Shown here: positions 13,190 through 15,109 of the stretch, one piece after another
How the letters are laid out: each line of letters begins with the position of its first letter
How positions within the stretch are numbered: the stretch's first letter is position 1
Assembly (NCBI GenBank): GCA_030694835.1
Contig: JAUYUF010000193.1
Location: 1-15,109, forward strand
DNA length: 15,109 bases
Origin: Flavobacteriaceae bacterium
GTDB taxonomy: Bacteria; Bacteroidota; Bacteroidia; Flavobacteriales; Flavobacteriaceae
Direction of reading: 5' to 3'
Notes under the pieces: model-generated
What the model was told of the DNA's origin: nothing
What the model saw: the letters and a program-made list of their open reading frames with translations, nothing else
The model's database searches: none
Position numbers and translations under genes: made by a program

Positions 13190-15109
13190 ATGAAAAAAAT
13201 TACTCAACTTATTTTGCTAGTGATGTTCTTTGCAACCACAATTAGCATTGCGCAAACTACAACTTCTACCATTTATGGAGTTGTAAAAGATTCTGGAGGC
13301 GAGACAGTTATTGGAGCTAACGTTGCTGTAACTCATGTACCTACTGGAACTAAGTATCATTCAATTTCTAATTCTAGCGGATATTATAATATCCCTGCTG
13401 TTAGACCAGGTGGACCCTATTTGGTTCAAGTTTCTTATGTAGGTTTTACTACTTTTGAAGCAAAAGAAATTTATACATCATTAGGAAGTTCAACTGCGAT
13501 AAATGCAGTTTTAACAGATGATGTAACTTCTTTAAAAGAAGTTGTTATCACAAGTGAAGCCGCTTCTTTTAATAAAGATAAAACTGGAGCTTCTCAACAA
13601 TTCTCAAAAAGAGAAGTTCAATCTATTCCTATCACAGGAGCTAGAACTATGTCTGCAATTACTAAATACAATCCTAATGGAAATGGTAGTTCTTTTGGGG
13701 GCCAAGATTCTCGTTTAAACAATTTTACCGTTGACGGATCTATTTTAAATAATGGTTTTGGATTAGGTGGAGACTCTCAAGCGGGTGGTAGAACAGGTTC
13801 TACTTCTATCTCAATAGACGCTATTGAGCAATTACAGGTTAATATCGCTCCATTTGACGTAAGACAAAGTGGTTTTGTTGGAGCAGGTATTAATGCAGTA
13901 ACCAAAAGTGGCACTAATGATATTGAAGGCTCTGTTTATTCTTCATATAGAGACAACTCTTCTAAATATGTTGGAGACAACGCTGCTGGAACTCCGGTAA
14001 CTGCAACAAAATTCAAAGAAACTATGAGAGGTTTTAGATTAGGAACACCTATAGTTAAAGACAAACTTTTCTTATTCGTAAATGCTGAAGAATTAACTAA
14101 AACAGAACCGGCTACAGACTGGGTTTCTACAGGATCACCTTTAACAGGTATTACCTCTAGAGTTTTATATTCTGATATGCAAACTTTATCTAACTTTATG
14201 AAAGATAAGTTTGGTTATACAACTGGACCTTGGGAAGGCTTTGACAGTGAGTCTTATTCTAAAAAATTCTTAGGTCGTTTAGATTGGAATATTAATGATA
14301 ACCATAAACTAACATTACGTTATGTACATCATGATTCTGAATCAGATTTCTTAATATCTAATTCATCTTCTGCTGGTGCAGGTAATCGTAGAACTTTATT
14401 TACTGCCATGTCTTTCCAAAATAGTGGATATACACAACAGGATAATACGCGCTCAGCCGTTCTTGAGTTAAATAGTAAATTAAGCGAAACCTTACATAAT
14501 AACTTAATTGTTGGTTATGACAAACAAATAGAAGATAGAGGGTATAGAACAGAATTATTTCCAACAATTGATATAAGAAAAGATGGAACAACTTATACCT
14601 CAGTTGGGTTTGATCCTTTTACTCCAGGAAACAAATTAAATTACTCTAATTTTCACGTTACTAACAACTTAACAAAGTATATTGGAAAACATACGATTAT
14701 TGCAGGTGTAAATTTTGAAAAGTTTACTTCTAATAATTTATTCTTCTCTGCATCTAATGGTGTTTATATTTTTAATTCATTACAACAATTTTACGATGCT
14801 GCTAATTTTTCATTAACAAGTGGTTATGATCCTACAAAAATAGGAATAACAAATCCTACTTTAGCACCAGCACGTTTTCAGTATAGATATTCTGCTGTAG
14901 CAGGTGGAGTAGATCCTTACCAACAATTAAAATCAAATAAAATTGATTTATATCTTCAAGATCAATACATTGTAAATGATAAATTCAAATTTACTGCAGG
15001 ATTAAGAGTTTCTATGATTGATTTCGAAAACACTGCCTTAGAAAATACTGCTGTAAATTCACGTAGCTTTACAAGAGGAGAAAAATGGAATACTGGTGTT
15101 ATGCAAAAA
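13190..15109 (+). CDS. Oar-like TonB-dependent receptor, 3' end outside window
   Basis: Outer-membrane beta-barrel transporter; 640 codons visible, open to the right edge (relatives run to about 1000 aa). Seen: signal peptide MKKITQLILLVMFFATTISIAQ (1-22); a carboxypeptidase-regulatory-like Ig domain, IYGVVKDSGGETVIGANVAV to VSYVGFTTFEA (about 28-91); a possible TonB box SLKEVVITSEA (114-124); the plug, with QDSRLNNFTVDGSILNN (172-188) and IDAIEQLQVNIAPFDVRQSGFVGAGINAVTKSGTN (209-243); then barrel strands such as FLGRLDWNINDNHKLTLRYVHHD. The plug phrasing is that of Oar, the Myxococcus TonB-dependent protein needed for secretion of the PopC protease, rather than SusC. No SusD partner can be judged because the window ends. 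The ATG at 13190 directly starts the signal peptide. The substrate is unknown. Confidence 0.9.
   Translation, partial: MKKITQLILLVMFFATTISIAQTTTSTIYGVVKDSGGETVIGANVAVTHVPTGTKYHSISNSSGYYNIPAVRPGGPYLVQVSYVGFTTFEAKEIYTSLGSSTAINAVLTDDVTSLKEVVITSEAASFNKDKTGASQQFSKREVQSIPITGARTMSAITKYNPNGNGSSFGGQDSRLNNFTVDGSILNNGFGLGGDSQAGGRTGSTSISIDAIEQLQVNIAPFDVRQSGFVGAGINAVTKSGTNDIEGSVYSSYRDNSSKYVGDNAAGTPVTATKFKETMRGFRLGTPIVKDKLFLFVNAEELTKTEPATDWVSTGSPLTGITSRVLYSDMQTLSNFMKDKFGYTTGPWEGFDSESYSKKFLGRLDWNINDNHKLTLRYVHHDSESDFLISNSSSAGAGNRRTLFTAMSFQNSGYTQQDNTRSAVLELNSKLSETLHNNLIVGYDKQIEDRGYRTELFPTIDIRKDGTTYTSVGFDPFTPGNKLNYSNFHVTNNLTKYIGKHTIIAGVNFEKFTSNNLFFSASNGVYIFNSLQQFYDAANFSLTSGYDPTKIGITNPTLAPARFQYRYSAVAGGVDPYQQLKSNKIDLYLQDQYIVNDKFKFTAGLRVSMIDFENTALENTAVNSRSFTRGEKWNTGVMQK

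Noticed and set aside
14400..14591. 63-codon minus-strand frame inside the TonB-dependent receptor
   Set aside because: The receptor reading is continuous and well supported; the opposite frame resembles no known protein.
1..15109. Defence island, prophage, integrative element or tRNA genes
   Set aside because: No transposase, integrase, nuclease-helicase set, phage gene, tRNA fold or att-like repeats were found, and gene content is housekeeping.

Overview
The window is AT-rich and gene-dense, and it looks like the chromosome of a Flavobacteriia/Flavobacteriaceae member (phylum Bacteroidota). Evidence for this: several genes are preceded by the Bacteroidota-type -7 promoter element TAnnTTTG rather than a sigma-70 TATAAT box; Shine-Dalgarno sequences are essentially absent; the small families DUF6341 and DUF6427 are recognisable; the trmB protein has the flavobacterial MGSKNKLKRF start; and the window ends in a SusC/Oar-style TonB-dependent receptor. 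No tRNA, rRNA, CRISPR array, insertion sequence, phage gene or defence system was seen. Most genes are core metabolism, and the interest lies in details of individual proteins and intergenic DNA.

Positions 1-3464 run on the minus strand. They hold the 5' part of a Sua5-type threonylcarbamoyl-AMP synthase (t6A tRNA modification, non-ATG start), a beta-carbonic anhydrase, an SbtA-type sodium/bicarbonate symporter, and an EamA/DMT drug-metabolite transporter. SbtA and the carbonic anhydrase form a two-gene bicarbonate-acquisition unit, presumably for anaplerotic carboxylation, since no autotrophy gene is visible. Divergent from the DMT gene, positions 3557-4714 encode a YqhD-type NADPH-dependent aldehyde reductase. 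A purine-rich repetitive intergenic tract separates it from upp (uracil phosphoribosyltransferase, 4891-5541).

Positions 5536-7745 hold a membrane protein (DUF6427, minus strand, stop codon overlapping that of upp). Divergent from it is a short string of genes: DUF6341, trmB (m7G46 tRNA methyltransferase, GTG start) and a small alkyltransferase-like protein lacking the acceptor cysteine. The divergent pair share a compact promoter with two back-to-back -7 boxes. Positions 7811-9194 encode an Mrp/ApbC-type Fe-S carrier ATPase and a NifU C-terminal-domain protein, closed by a clear intrinsic terminator at 9223-9250.

Positions 9342-12983 hold a likely co-transcribed set: a secreted DUF3108 protein, an M23-family lipoprotein peptidase with an HxC instead of HxH metal motif, and pgi (glucose-6-phosphate isomerase). 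A 206-bp AT-rich intergenic region with helically phased T-tracts and overlapping inverted repeats leads to a large Oar-like TonB-dependent receptor (from 13190) that runs off the right edge.
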